Shown one piece after another: positions 5,404 through 6,185 of a stretch of DNA of 6,185 nucleotides; within the stretch, counting starts at the first letter, position 1; each line of letters opens with the position of its first letter. Source of the DNA: an uncultured Lachnospiraceae bacterium (GTDB lineage Bacteria > Bacillota_A > Clostridia > Lachnospirales > Lachnospiraceae). Position numbers and translations under genes: made by a program. The stretch spans positions 1 to 6,185 of the forward strand of contig CAMWMM010000314.1 of assembly GCA_947175285.1 (NCBI GenBank), written 5' to 3'. Under the pieces are notes generated by a model. It ran no database searches. It had not been told where the DNA came from and saw only the letters and a list, made by a program, of their open reading frames with translations.

Positions 5404-6185
5404 CTAAAATGTCTTTCCTTCTTTCATGAAATCAATCAAATTGACATGATGAATTCCATTGCGTTTCTGCAGCAAAAAATCCGTAGTTGCTACATATTTG
5501 GGATAGTTATCATTAATCTGTTCTAACGGACGATATTCCCTATCCTCTGTATCCTTGCCAAGCGCAATCGTATATGCAACTTGCACATACGAATACTGCT
5601 GATCTGCTCCCCGAAATATAAAATCACATTCTAACTTTCCAATTTTCCCTATGCTTACGGAATAGTCATGTGCCCTCGCATAAATATAAACCATATTCTC
5701 CAGTGTTGGACCATAGTTGATACGATTATCTGTATTTTGAGAAAAATAAAAACCTAAATCTGCAAGATAATACTTTTTTTCACCACCTAATGACTTTTTT
5801 GACTTTAAATCAAACCTGTTGCATTCGTAAAGAATTTTTGCATCCAGCAAAACCTTTACATATCTTGACACTGTTGATTTCGTTATTGTCATTCCGTTTT
5901 TATGCAAACTCTCACACAATCTATTGATACTGGTGGTAGCTCCAAAGTTATTAATGATAAATCTCTGTACTGCTTCAAATGATTCTCTATCCCTTATTTT
6001 CACCCTTTTTTTAATGTCCTTTTCAAATATTTCACTAATTACAGCTTGCACATAAGTCTGCTTATCTGCCTGGTCTTCAAAAAAAAGTGTTCTTGGAAAT
6101 CCACCTTCCATGATATAGGAATTCAACTCTACCGCCATATTATCATCTTTCTTAATGTTATAAAATTCTTTCATTTTAAGATATT
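5404..6185 (-). CDS. AAA ATPase/DUF4143-family protein, C-terminal part (cut at right window edge)
   Basis: C-terminal portion of the widespread AAA_14-DUF4143 ATPase family, whose full-length members are about 400 aa. A Met at 6174 would give a 256-aa protein, but the frame is open to the edge: the codons before it read Tyr-Leu-Lys, and with NAA at the boundary this fits the family's (F/S)-x-EYL segment between the two domains. I therefore read it as partial, not as a gene starting at 6174. Numbered from that Met: GGFP (24-27), IFEKDIKKR (49-57), a winged-helix-like region (about 65-118: TITKSTVSRYVKVLLDAKILYE), KKYYLADLGFYF (133-144), LENMVYIYA (158-166), ECDFIF (182-187), YVQVAY (196-201). 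The Walker motifs are outside. Function is poorly defined; members are often accessory or mobile-region genes. A sampled 60 bases (5761-5820) hold 17 G/C against 30 in 4561-4620, hinting at different ancestry. No clear terminator follows. Confidence 0.85.
   Translation of the reverse strand, partial: YLKMKEFYNIKKDDNMAVELNSYIMEGGFPRTLFFEDQADKQTYVQAVISEIFEKDIKKRVKIRDRESFEAVQRFIINNFGATTSINRLCESLHKNGMTITKSTVSRYVKVLLDAKILYECNRFDLKSKKSLGGEKKYYLADLGFYFSQNTDNRINYGPTLENMVYIYARAHDYSVSIGKIGKLECDFIFRGADQQYSYVQVAYTIALGKDTEDREYRPLEQINDNYPKYVATTDFLLQKRNGIHHVNLIDFMKEGKTF

Overview
The window looks like chromosomal DNA of a low- to mid-GC Gram-positive anaerobe of the Clostridia, most likely a Lachnospiraceae-type gut bacterium. 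That assignment is an inference from protein style (SseB-like protein, DedA protein, GT4 lipid-type glycosyltransferase, OmpR-family regulator with multi-membrane kinase), strong Shine-Dalgarno sites, use of TTG/GTG starts and a U-tract terminator. No rRNA, tRNA, CRISPR array or insertion sequence is visible. Every gene I can support lies on the minus strand, so the window reads right to left.

Right edge (5404-6185): the 3' part of an AAA ATPase/DUF4143-type gene. Its reading frame is still open at the window edge, so the ATPase domain lies outside. A local sample of this gene is much more AT-rich than a sample of its neighbour. Next (4408-5316) is a single-gene unit for an SseB-like protein, with an extended -10 promoter, a GTG start and a clear intrinsic terminator at 4374-4405.

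Left two thirds (1-4286): a tightly packed four-gene operon with a candidate promoter near 4320-4348. In order of transcription it encodes a DedA/VTT membrane protein, a GT4 glycosyltransferase resembling diacylglycerol glucosyltransferases, an OmpR/PhoB-type response regulator, and a sensor histidine kinase. Gaps are 22 and 35 bases, and the last two genes overlap by about 29 bases. The kinase has no stop codon in the window. Its last complete codon, at 4..2, is the histidine of the H-box, so the catalytic half is cut off.

The operon pairs envelope-lipid functions (a DedA family with known polyprenyl-phosphate/phospholipid transport roles, and a likely membrane-lipid glycosyltransferase) with a dedicated two-component system. 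The natural reading is a self-contained envelope-homeostasis or envelope-stress module. The kinase has a roughly 300-residue extracytoplasmic region that I do not recognise, followed by a multi-pass membrane block, and this is the least explained part of the window.
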